From Fasciolopsis buskii (taxonomy: Eukaryota > Platyhelminthes > Trematoda > Plagiorchiida > Fasciolidae): DNA of 64,000 bases. Positions within the stretch are counted from its first letter, which is position 1. Every line of letters starts with the position of its first letter. Below, piece after piece: positions 61,101 through 64,000 of the stretch. The position numbers were made by a program, and so were the translations under genes. Where the stretch lies: the NCBI GenBank assembly GCA_008360955.1, contig LUCM01003740.1:23382-87381 (forward strand), given 5' to 3'. Under the pieces are notes generated by a model. The model saw nothing but the letters and a program-made list of their open reading frames with translations. It was not told the origin of the DNA and did no database searches.

Positions 61101-62166
61101 AATGAAGTTCGCCCTTTAACATTTCAACGAAAAGGCCACGTACGTCTAAACTGTAGGAGGTACCAAAACTTCTGTTAATCATCTTTCAAAGTTGATGTCG
61201 GTAGGCCGGTCAGTAAATGTCTAAAATCAGATTATATTCGAAAGGGTTAATTCAGTGACCTAGTCATTGAAGGTCTTCCTTTTAATAGTTATTTTTGTCG
61301 AAAGTACACTTCAATTGACAAGCCAACAACATTTTTTTGTTAGTCGAAAATTTGGCAGAAACTAACGCTATTTATTACTGAAAGGATGGCAAACTTTGCA
61401 TTAGGTGATACTCATTCACTCGAGAAATACTGTATTTTTACCTCAAGACAGTTGCACATTTCTTTTAGTTAAATTCCACTTCTTCACAGATGGAATACTT
61501 TTGCACAAATTGGGTCAAATTCAGGAGAGGAAGCTATTTCGACCACAAATACATTTGCCCGATGTAGGCTATTACATTTTTTTCCCACCCTTCGAGACCA
61601 AATTAAGTTTGAAGTCGCAAGTAATTCTGTGTCCCTCCTACCTCTTGTCCTGCCGTTAGTGTGTTTGAAAATTTATCTTGTGATTTCAAGAGTATCGAAC
61701 AAGCCTCTATTTGGTATCGCTTTCCACTGACAACTCAAATTCGTAATGGAATAGCAGGTAACGAAGTACTGCATCGCCACTTGACCGATGCAACATCTCA
61801 AAGGCGATCTATCGACTGCTAATTCAATTGTTTCTTTGGTTATTTTTCTCTGTAATCCTAAAATAACATTGTTTGTTCACAAAAAACAGTTTTTTTAAGA
61901 TCGGGTTATATCCTGCTTCGTTTGAATAGATCTGAAGGAGGGGCACGATCGTGTTGACTGCAAAGAAGTATCATCGCTTTGTTCCGAAATGTTTGTTATG
62001 AAATTATCCGTTCACAATATACTGCTTATTCTCATTTAGTTAGACCTGTGGATTACCATAACTTCGTATATTTCTGTTGATCTGACTCCAGGAAGGACTT
62101 TCGGTCCGTTCGGTGTACAGGAACTCGAAAACTGCTGAGTCCCTGGTTCAGCTTTTGGAGGGCAGC
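11411..62166 (+). CDS. MYO18: Class XVIII unconventional myosin (PDZ + motor), 5' part of gene
   Basis: A single plus-strand gene of at least 51 kb. Ten exons placed by motif, splice sites and phase read in order: a PDZ domain, an SH3-like neck, and the upper half of a myosin motor, the arrangement specific to MYO18 (MYO18A-like) myosins. Similarity to human MYO18A is recognisable exon by exon, for example AEPG and PGDRL in the PDZ, SGSGKT in the P-loop, and AAYLL followed by C-S-(L/I)-EELS in the motor. Summed coding length is about 815 residues; a full MYO18 protein is about 2,000, and the lower motor, IQ region and coiled-coil tail are absent here. MYO18 proteins bind actin but lack ordinary ATPase cycling and organise Golgi or sarcomere and stress-fibre actin; that role is known for the family and inferred here. 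The true start is not identified. One exon between 59218 and 62092 may be missing. Confidence 0.85.
12015..12037. repeat. (TA)n microsatellite
   Basis: About eleven TA units in myosin intron a-b. Confidence 0.9.
12492..12521. repeat. (TA)n microsatellite
   Basis: About fifteen TA units, 450 bases after the previous TA tract. Confidence 0.9.
12594..12630. repeat. (AAAT)n tract
   Basis: Imperfect AAAT tandem repeat with one GAC interruption. It could be the tail of a decayed retroelement, because RTE-1 copy B also runs from (GAT)n into AAAT-like repeats. Confidence 0.8.
13440..14850 (+). pseudogene. RTE-3 reverse transcriptase copy, internally deleted
   Basis: It lies inside myosin intron a-b on the gene's strand. 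Blocks in order: linker DGSPIHSGPS and FKKAVWLAR near 13460-13550; EIMRVETGPPSESEVAQTIG near 13580-13640; FLDLKVAFD near 13690-13715; ISEKFISLIKSLHANN and SGIRQGCPLSPFLFNFVVEV at 13735-13900; FAPSKCKMLSQDW and NLVLEEEQL at 14045-14130; SIKGRLQAVAM, SLYGSKTL and WLGHF-like blocks to about 14500; and the C-terminal end near 14640-14760. The fingers region between SEVAQTIG and FLDLK is deleted. Frames are broken repeatedly. RTE-3 is my label for this subfamily, which also supplies the copies at 42680-45310. Confidence 0.75.
15310..15745 (+). mobile_element. Probable solo LTR of a gypsy-like retrotransposon
   Basis: The stretch has LTR architecture: a TATA box (TATATAA) at 15385-15391, a polyadenylation signal AATAAA at 15436-15441, a GT-rich U5-like region, and a terminus CGGCAACATAACA ending in CA. 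About 140 bases at its right end recur in inverted orientation at 53070-53202, with both copies ceasing to match right after ...ATAACA, which fixes the right boundary at 15745. The left boundary (a TGTCC at 15310) is a guess from the TG rule. No primer-binding site or gag-pol follows. I could not find a matching target-site duplication. Confidence 0.5.
15746..18044. other. Myosin intron a-b, no gene recognised
   Basis: Several ORFs of 60 to 127 codons on both strands (for example minus 15796-16056 and 17031-17414) overlap one another and show no recognisable motif or initiation context, so I do not call them genes. Confidence 0.5.
18045..18330 (-). mobile_element. tRNA-derived SINE, copy 1
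   Basis: On the minus strand a tRNA-like head with A box (GGTAGCGTAATGGCTAAC) and B box (GAGTTCGCGTCCC) is followed by a shared body GGCGCGGTGGATGTC...GATGATTCCTAACAACGA...GTACAGTGCTT, ending in TGGATTATTTCATA. Two other copies of the body lie at 18438-18566 and 32466-32605. The head gives an internal RNA polymerase III promoter in the family; copies move using LINE machinery, presumably RTE here (inference). Confidence 0.7.
18438..18566 (-). mobile_element. tRNA-derived SINE, copy 2, head lost
   Basis: Body sequence nearly identical in layout to copy 1 (GGCGCGGTGGATGT, GATGATTCCCAACAACGACG, GGTGTACAGTGCTTTCAT, TGGTGAATTATTTCATGG), in the same orientation and 110 bases away. The match stops just inside the B-box end of the head. 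The two copies form a broken tandem pair. Confidence 0.7.
19041..19343 (+). CDS. MYO18: Myosin XVIII exon b: second half of PDZ
   Basis: Acceptor TTTCTCAG at 19040; donor AAG|GTTGGT at 19343/19344. It encodes 101 residues in phase 0-0. LYAEPG, GLLPGDRLMAVNGQSVEG and the VIQLIRSSGTQITVKV strand form the PDZ core and match human MYO18A (HFAEPG, GLVPGDRLVEINGHNVE). A donor ten bases later is possible but would break the phase with exon c. A family PDZ at this position binds partner proteins. Confidence 0.85.
19504..19611 (+). ncRNA. Long regular hairpin, candidate microRNA precursor
   Basis: The two halves pair without bulges around a four-base loop at 19556-19559: 19504-19511 with 19604-19611 (8 pairs), 19520-19524 with 19591-19595 (5 pairs), 19529-19551 with 19564-19586 (21 of 23 pairs), and 19553-19555 with 19560-19562, separated by short symmetric internal loops. 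The central 23-base duplex with two mismatches plus an 11-13 base lower stem has pri-microRNA geometry. It lies 160 bases after exon b, in the sense orientation of the myosin gene. I do not recognise either arm as a known flatworm microRNA. An inverted-repeat transposon remnant is the main alternative. Confidence 0.45.
19612..20990. other. Myosin intron b-c, no gene recognised
   Basis: The plus-strand ORF at 19834-20169 and neighbours have no motif and lie in intron sequence. Confidence 0.5.
20990..21640 (+). pseudogene. RTE reverse transcriptase C-terminal fragment
   Basis: Plus strand near 21235-21400 reads RLSIRGRVHTAAVKLLLLSS, then IWWETVRVPLKLSARY, matching the IRLSIKGRVYxAAVxSVLLYGSETW and IWW-HRVSNAEVR blocks that end fluke RTE reverse transcriptases. 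Earlier parts (20990-21230) are too decayed to align firmly. Confidence 0.55.
22190..22370 (+). pseudogene. RTE reverse transcriptase C-terminal scrap
   Basis: A short plus-strand block near 22310-22365 (ARPSHAVHPRLTGALL) resembles the LGHVLRMPxHRLPRRALF motif that follows the RT domain. It may be the continuation of the fragment ending at 21640, separated by 550 bases of other sequence. Confidence 0.35.
22371..24800. other. Myosin intron b-c, no gene recognised
   Basis: Only short overlapping ORFs on both strands, none with recognisable domains. Confidence 0.5.
24850..26440 (+). pseudogene. RTE endonuclease plus RT remnant
   Basis: The layout of the element is still readable on the gene strand. 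Endonuclease: DVCCLFETRTQEL near 24885, NTGLGIASSARDESAVHDLI then QINDRLCAACL near 25000-25090, AQTGHLNPVERILGSQR near 25270-25320, and the end block LWTTYLDSDHAAV near 25480-25520. RT: NQRGLILIPFASKLLSLLLL then VSEQQVC near 26020-26115, LIVFLNIRAASDSVGS near 26210-26260, and a decayed LFSLFLHNFAVDHILR near 26385-26430. Multiple stops and frameshifts. Confidence 0.75.
26782..27003 (+). CDS. Small single-pass membrane protein ORF (uncertain)
   Basis: ATG at 26782 in good context (AAACATGGCG) opens 73 codons. A 35-residue hydrophilic N-terminus is followed by a strongly hydrophobic helix (VLLLILLPMFIVVGFGILIF) and a short C-terminus. A TATAAA-like sequence lies about 36 bases upstream at 26745. 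I do not recognise a family. It sits in myosin intron b-c just after an RTE remnant, so it may be a chance ORF; the well-formed membrane helix is the only positive sign. Confidence 0.25.
   Translation: MAKDENSKCVSFDYAELKFECLRLHHTSLNNVLLLILLPMFIVVGFGILIFMRAICVQDGAQHEAGASVHLFL
27004..30036. other. Myosin intron b-c, no gene recognised
   Basis: Holds a TG microsatellite (listed separately). ORFs in this stretch that cross the TG tract are artefacts of the repeat. Nothing else supported. Confidence 0.5.
28084..28120. repeat. (TG)n microsatellite
   Basis: About eighteen uninterrupted TG units; gives poly-Thr/His or Cys/Val frames that are not genes. Confidence 0.95.
30037..30110 (-). mobile_element. 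tRNA-like SINE head
   Basis: On the minus strand a good A box (TGGCCTAGTGGTAAAT) is followed, at tRNA spacing, by a B box (GGGTTCGGGTCTC). The stem arms do not close as a functional tRNA. It is best read as the head of a tRNA-derived SINE, different from the family at 18045. Confidence 0.45.
30271..30306. repeat. (AGT)n microsatellite
   Basis: Imperfect AGT/GGT trinucleotide tract in intron b-c. Confidence 0.85.
31103..31390 (+). mobile_element. tRNA-derived SINE, second family
   Basis: 31103-31175 has tRNA length and a strong B box (AGGTTCGACTCCCAGG), with an A-box-like CGGCAATGGTCAAAC. The 73-base unit is followed by about 210 bases of body (TCTGACCTGTCGGGTCGTAT, GGCTCTGCCCCATTGCGG, AAGGGCAGTAGGCTCTATG). 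No other copy is in this window, so the right end is estimated. Confidence 0.5.
31391..32465. other. Myosin intron b-c, no gene recognised
   Basis: The plus ORF 31482-31832 and the overlapping 31729-31998 have no motif and no initiation support. Confidence 0.5.
32466..32605 (-). mobile_element. tRNA-derived SINE, copy 3
   Basis: Minus strand: a B-box region (AAGTTTGCGTCCCAGG) followed by the body GGGCATGGTGGATATAGATC and GATGATCCCTAACAA, as in the copies at 18045 and 18438. The A-box part is damaged by a deletion. More diverged than the other two. Confidence 0.6.
32606..34717. other. Myosin intron b-c, no gene recognised
   Basis: The ORF 33340-33642 has no recognisable motif. A tRNA A-box-like TAGCTCAGTAGG at 34621 has no matching B box. 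Confidence 0.5.
34718..35008 (+). CDS. MYO18: Myosin XVIII exon c: linker and SH3-like N-terminal motor subdomain
   Basis: Acceptor TCGATAG at 34717; donor CGG|GTAAGT at 35008/35009. It has 97 codons in phase 0-0. The first 55 residues are a Ser-rich acidic linker. VWWSVPDGYKAATLL and the strand LLLLPDGQEVEADLGDVER correspond to VWLVHRDGFSLASQL and the DGAILDVDEDDVEKAN segment of human MYO18A, the SH3-like barrel before the motor. Confidence 0.85.
35009..41048. other. Myosin intron c-d, no gene recognised
   Basis: Six kilobases with few long ORFs. The longest (minus 39960-40484, 174 codons) has no motif I recognise. A weak endonuclease-like reading on the minus strand near 38650-38830 was considered and not called. 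Confidence 0.5.
41049..41228 (+). CDS. MYO18: Myosin XVIII exon d: start of the motor
   Basis: Acceptor TTTGGCAG at 41048; donor GCA|GTGAGT at 41228/41229. It has 60 codons in phase 0-0. Residues ANPPSFDRVEDVAEL, ELSVTHTLLQRFGSGQIFTY and SCLLSINPMTPLNIYSEA match the ANAPSCDRLEDLASL to VYSEKV part of MYO18A and the L..R(F/Y)....IYTY signature of all myosins. The join DVER|ANPPSFDR across the 6 kb intron reproduces the MYO18A order exactly. Confidence 0.9.
41737..41766. repeat. Short perfect inverted repeat
   Basis: Twelve-base arms (TCCAGATCATTC and its complement) around a six-base loop, in intron d-e. Confidence 0.6.
42680..43740 (+). pseudogene. RTE-3 copy i: endonuclease and collapsed RT
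   Basis: It lies in myosin intron d-e. Endonuclease blocks: QTGQQACVAITGE near 42716, AFERIAVRHNLLVASVYAA near 42888-42945, and FDVVLVADDCNTQVGER near 43021-43075, where the catalytic GDFNAQVG is altered to DDCNTQVG. RT blocks follow quickly: VNYRGITLLTIVSEV near 43195, LAPVGEGN near 43262, CPGRSMHW near 43310, then FALSNCKMLLQDW near 43620. The RT palm is mostly deleted. Stops and frameshifts throughout. Confidence 0.7.
43785..45310 (+). pseudogene. RTE-3 copy ii: reverse transcriptase
   Basis: A second, tandem remnant starts again at the RT linker (DRWVEHFRKQFSWL near 43790), then LNFLKRFEADESDGLYPF near 43920-43970, AGLPSVGIYVDDIFTLRNIR near 44210-44270 (compare AGFRPRRGCIDQIFTLRQIL), KPAISVILHLKGTLEF near 44300-44345, MEVALSSCENSGIDN near 44390-44430, a lost YADD box, and C-terminal blocks to about 45230. 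The 3' end resembles that of the copy at 13440-14850. Confidence 0.7.
45311..48888. other. Myosin intron d-e, no gene recognised
   Basis: Short ORFs only. The frame before exon e from 48811 is the intronic extension of that exon. Confidence 0.5.
48889..49147 (+). CDS. MYO18: Myosin XVIII exon e: P-loop
   Basis: Acceptor TTTTCACAG at 48888; donor ACGA|GTAACT at 49147/49148. It has phase 0 to 1. VMNLFTGCRNLRDMPPHVFS corresponds to MHMFKGCRREDMAPHIYA, and ICVSGRSGSGKTRVTL is the ATP-binding P-loop (conventional myosins GESGAGKT; MYO18A GSSGSGKT). About a dozen extra residues rich in Lys, Arg and Asp (MYHKRNDPDRDGAVRQ) precede the P-loop. With this donor the spacing from GKT to the next exon's MLDAF equals that of human MYO18A within one residue, which is why I chose it over the downstream GTAGGC at 49196. 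Confidence 0.88.
49148..51351. other. Myosin intron e-f, no gene recognised
   Basis: Overlapping small ORFs on both strands near 49870-50247 carry no recognisable motif. Confidence 0.5.
51352..51622 (+). CDS. MYO18: Myosin XVIII exon f: switch I region
   Basis: Acceptor CACAAAAG at 51351; donor TCCAG|GTTAGT at 51622/51623. It has phase 1 to 2. KRLRALFCMLDAF matches KWQALYTLLEAF; VLLNTNANRALRLFSVEY holds switch I, where conventional myosins have NxNSSRFG and MYO18A has NGNATRFSQ. LFERTRVTERPDGEPNFHIF then YYFLAG matches [20 protein letters not shown] then YYLLAC. The switch I Ser that contacts ATP is Asn here. Confidence 0.88.
51956..52195 (-). pseudogene. Possible LINE linker fragment
   Basis: A 79-codon minus-strand ORF contains SWLTDECKTLAFDNRNGSVY, which resembles the PWxxxECKxLxxxRN segment between endonuclease and RT in CR1/Jockey-type LINEs. 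No RT block is visible beyond it, and the ORFs at minus 52372-52790 are unassigned. Low confidence. Confidence 0.3.
52931..52991 (+). CDS. MYO18: Myosin XVIII exon g: 61-base exon
   Basis: Acceptor TTCTTCACAG at 52930; donor CGG|GTAAGT at 52991/52992. It has phase 2 to 0. One base completes an Arg codon and then HVLFLTDASEPNLFMTKLHR follows, matching [20 protein letters not shown] of MYO18A. It is shorter than a usual ORF cut-off but is flanked by consensus splice sites and bridges exons f and h in frame. Confidence 0.85.
53070..53202 (-). mobile_element. LTR fragment, same family as 15310-15745
   Basis: Minus-strand match to the right end of the LTR at 15310-15745, starting at the shared terminus (TGTTATGTTGCCGAGTTTGG on the plus strand) and running through GATATCACAGGAACACACAG and CTGTAGTCTAGTAGGACACG. 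Similarity is lost after about 53202. It lies in intron g-h. Confidence 0.6.
54210..55700 (+). pseudogene. RTE endonuclease and RT remnant
   Basis: It lies in intron g-h on the gene strand. Endonuclease blocks: HLATVSVRTLIEQQAAVART near 54240-54300, FCFAFETSMQNT near 54330-54360, RASGDPASNRHDHSEVGVIL near 54410-54465, RQCLLIVSVCVSTDC near 54520-54560 (compare SLFAISAYAPTDC), and a ruined GDFNA block near 54705. RT blocks: SEASGSDGSSLSFHKNDGA near 55180-55240 and TISVFLDL followed by AAFDV near 55515-55555. Heavily mutated. Confidence 0.65.
55701..56886. other. Myosin intron g-h, no gene recognised
   Basis: The plus ORF 55871-56158 is Pro/His rich with no motif; not called. Confidence 0.5.
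56887..57308 (+). CDS. MYO18: Myosin XVIII exon h: upper 50 kDa region
   Basis: Acceptor CGCTTATTTAG at 56886; donor AATCG|GTACTT at 57308/57309. It has phase 0 to 2, 140 codons. PEDKEAARGYWTQL corresponds to PEEKQKAAQQFSKL, LLAIIYHLGCAG to ILAAIYHLGAAG, RAAYLLNCSIEELSTSVFG to KAAYLLGCSLEELSSAIFK, and LSALDCLRGFVQGLYQ then LLMLINR to LSALECLEGMAAGLYS then LVSLVNR. About 20 residues rich in Asn and Glu form a variable insert in the middle. The open frame continues to 57522 but leaves the family pattern after INR. Confidence 0.9.
57960..58390 (-). pseudogene. RTE reverse transcriptase C-terminal fragment
   Basis: It lies in intron h-i, antisense to the gene. The minus strand reads TKLLLAFASLRHLRCQRGTA then LSIEGGVCISELRLVLLCSS, ETRLLGTEDIRRLSVLEHH. 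This matches KARLAFASLRHLWRR, LSIKGRVYxAAVRSVLLYGS, ETWPLxxEDVRRLSVFEHR of the RTE family. Earlier RT blocks toward 58390 are too decayed for firm assignment. Confidence 0.65.
59002..59218 (+). CDS. MYO18: Myosin XVIII exon i: switch II region
   Basis: Acceptor CATACTTGTAG at 59001; donor ACG|GTAAGC at 59218/59219. It has phase 2 to 0. AQILLVDPPGIQAP is the switch II segment, DIxGFE in conventional myosins and MMIVDTPGFQNP in MYO18A. FPDLIMNYANDRIGKLFHDT corresponds to [20 protein letters not shown]. The catalytic Glu of switch II is Gln, as in MYO18A, and the Phe is Ile. Confidence 0.88.
59219..62091. other. Myosin intron i-j, possibly hiding one exon
   Basis: By comparison with MYO18A, 25 to 30 residues should lie between exons i and j. 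I searched for a short phase 0-0 exon with an Arg/Lys/Glu-rich ELxRY-like start and found none convincing. ORFs at 59695-59913, 60495-60725 and 61405-61659 do not fit the motor. Confidence 0.4.
62092..62166 (+). CDS. MYO18: Myosin XVIII exon j (probable)
   Basis: Acceptor TGATCTGACTCCAG at 62091; donor GGCAGC|GTAAGT at 62166/62167. It has 25 codons, phase 0-0. SVRSVYRNSKTAESLVQLLE resembles [20 protein letters not shown] of MYO18A in the expected place. Around 25 to 30 residues expected between this and exon i (the ELERYKEENIEL part) are not found, so either an exon in 59219-62091 is missed or the fluke protein is shorter. Confidence 0.6.
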
Positions 62167-62861
62167 GTAAGTCTGATCATCCCATCAAATGAAACACCAG
62201 GAGACTTCGGTCCTCTTTTATCTAGTCTCGTTTGATAAGCTTTTCCATTTTATTATTTTTTTGTTTCCGTGTCCATCCTGTTTTTTATGGTCCATTCAAT
62301 TGATGATAGATTCTGGTCACTAGGTGCACCTGGATTTGCAAGCTTTTTGCAGACGTGCAGAGTCGACTATCCTTAGCAGACAGTCAAATTTCTCTGGGAT
62401 TTATTTGTGACGAAACGGAAGAATTACCTCATTCCTTCCTTTTCACGTGTCGCTAGAATGCTCTTTGCTATTCTACCCCTTAGTTTCACCCCATACAATG
62501 AGAATAATATTTTCTCCGGGTCTAATTGAGTTAACCACGCACTTTGAGTTATTGTTAACTTGTTCGACTGGAGGCACATGACTGCGTTGTTTAGTTGTCA
62601 TTTTTCTCTGCCCATCCGTACAATCAATGCAAGGTAAAGAAATAATCTTTGGGCTTTCAACGCTCAAATCTGACCTATAGTGAAATCAGATTTTCACAGG
62701 AGTTTGGTTCGACTTGCTATTGGCCCATCACTTGTAGGTTTTTAGCAAACAAAGAAATCTTGGACAAAAATTCATCGGACTTCGAATGAGCACTCACGTG
62801 CACAAGTAGCAACGAATGCTGTTTGACACAACCTTGTTTCACAATTTACCGAACCGAGACG

Positions 62862-63974
62862 ATGGGACATGCCAGCACAAACGTCTTATTTATTGACACA
62901 CAGTACGACCTCCTCATCGACTGTGCAAATGTATACAAAAATTACCCGAATGCCAAACTGACGCTTTGTATCCTTTCCACCCTGTTGGGTGTGCTTTGTG
63001 CCTATGTTCTACCGGTCATATGCTCTTGCGGGTTGATGGGGAACTCACTGACCGCGGTCCTGTTTTTTTACACTCTTCGCCCACGCACACGTCAAGTAAT
63101 CTATTTCGCCTGTTTAGCTCTGTCTGATGCATCAACCCAACTGTTTTTCGGTTGGCTATGGTTATTCCCCGCGAAAGGATTGCCGTATGCTACAAGTGGC
63201 CGTCTATTCTACTTCACTTTTGCCCAGTCGTCCGCTATATGTCAACTGCATCGGTTTGCTTACTCATTCACGTCCACTTTGAGTGCGAACATTTTATTGC
63301 TGGCCGCTTTGGATCGTTTTGCGTGTGTCTATTGGCCACTGAAAGTTATCCATTTGCCACTCAGCTACGCTTGGTATTCTGTTTCCCTCGTGGTGTTGAT
63401 AAGTGTTCTTATGATGCTCCCGTTTGGGGTGCTTACCAAGTGGCAGACAATCAACGGTCGGCAGACGTGTTGGATAGATCCATCGGAAAATGTTTTGCAA
63501 GTCTATCATGTGGTGTTTTCAGAGGGCTGCCTCATTCAACCGAATTGCACAGGGCTGTTAAGTCTGTTGTTTATTATTCGTATTCGTCGTCTGCTTCGTG
63601 CCGCTTCCGGTTCACGACCGAACGGCACTGTGGAGTGACGTGAGTACTCGGCCTCGATCACATTGTTGACCTTATGTGTGGTCACATTGGTCTCTTCACT
63701 TCCCCAGAGTGTGGCATATTTGGTTGCATTTTCTCTTTCCATTCACGGCCTTCAATCGTCCGAATCGCGAATACCGGTTAGAATGGCTTATAACGTCGCT
63801 GATATCGCGTGGAATATGATATTTATTCAATCCACGTGTAATGTTGTTATCTACTTTGTACGTATCAAAAGATTCCGCACGACGATTCTCAAACTATTTT
63901 CATGTCATAAACTTAGGGAACAGAACACCACCGATGGATTGTCCTTGGTTGGTGCATCAAAATCTTGCCATTAG
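62862..63974 (+). CDS. Class A (rhodopsin-like) GPCR, intronless, one in-frame TGA
   Basis: The frame runs from the ATG at 62862 to the TAG at 63972, 370 codons with a single TGA at 63636-63638 (codon 259). An upstream extension to 62823 uses TTG, so the ATG is preferred. Seven membrane segments are visible. TM1 has GLMGN (N61); TM2 LALSD (D89); TM3 starts at C128 and ends in DRF (151-153, usually DRY); ECL2 has C203, the likely disulfide partner; TM5 ends FIIRIRRLLR; TM6 ends SLP (P281); TM7 has CNVVIY (N327-Y331, in place of NPxxY). After TGA the same frame continues straight into TM6, so nothing else is broken. Ligand unknown; a flatworm-specific orphan group such as PROF1 is possible but unproven. 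Receptors of this class signal through G proteins at the plasma membrane. Confidence 0.7.
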
Positions 63975-64000
63975 TTCGCTTTAGTTCCTTTTAATCATCC

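Noticed and set aside
62324..62460. Possible next myosin exon reading VHLDLQAFCRR after an AG at 62323
   Set aside because: The phase would fit exon j but the residues do not resemble the expected VPGASEDTLLERLF segment and there is no convincing donor.
63152..63643. 163-codon plus-strand ORF overlapping the GPCR
   Set aside because: It is a shadow in another frame of the receptor, without motifs of its own.

Overview
The window looks like nuclear DNA of a parasitic flatworm, most likely a liver- or lung-fluke type trematode. The evidence is one recognisable animal gene split into short exons by kilobase-scale introns, the wreckage of many RTE-type (APE endonuclease plus reverse transcriptase) non-LTR retrotransposons with the protein signature common in fluke genomes, tRNA-derived SINEs and an LTR. 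The species cannot be fixed from the sequence alone. No CRISPR, operon or bacterial feature is present.

Layout. 1-10.8 kb is a graveyard of RTE copies on both strands. It holds the 3' end of one copy (1-506), a second RTE family (550-1850), a minus-strand endonuclease ORF with its 5' leader (3.9-5.3 kb), an older endonuclease copy (5.3-6.1 kb), and a minus-strand copy (6.5-9.9 kb) that has lost its endonuclease and is interrupted by a plus-strand endonuclease fragment. From about 11.4 kb to at least 62.2 kb runs one plus-strand gene, an unconventional class XVIII myosin. I could place ten exons whose splice phases all agree: PDZ domain (two exons), SH3-like neck (one), and the upper part of the motor including P-loop, switch I and switch II (seven). 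Its introns contain further RTE remnants, SINEs, an apparently solo LTR, microsatellites, a small membrane-protein-like ORF and a long regular hairpin at 19504-19611 that resembles a microRNA precursor. The lower motor and the coiled-coil tail are not in the window.

At 62862-63974, on the same strand and about 0.7 kb after the last placed myosin exon, lies an uninterrupted seven-transmembrane class A GPCR reading frame, broken by a single in-frame TGA in the third intracellular loop. If the myosin gene is complete it must continue past 64 kb, so the receptor would sit inside a myosin intron.

The myosin exons would encode a largely structural, weakly or non-ATPase motor of the MYO18 class. 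The P-loop is kept, but switch I and switch II depart from conventional myosins. The GPCR has no evident functional link to it. The retroelement pieces are dead copies and explain most ORFs that are not myosin or GPCR.
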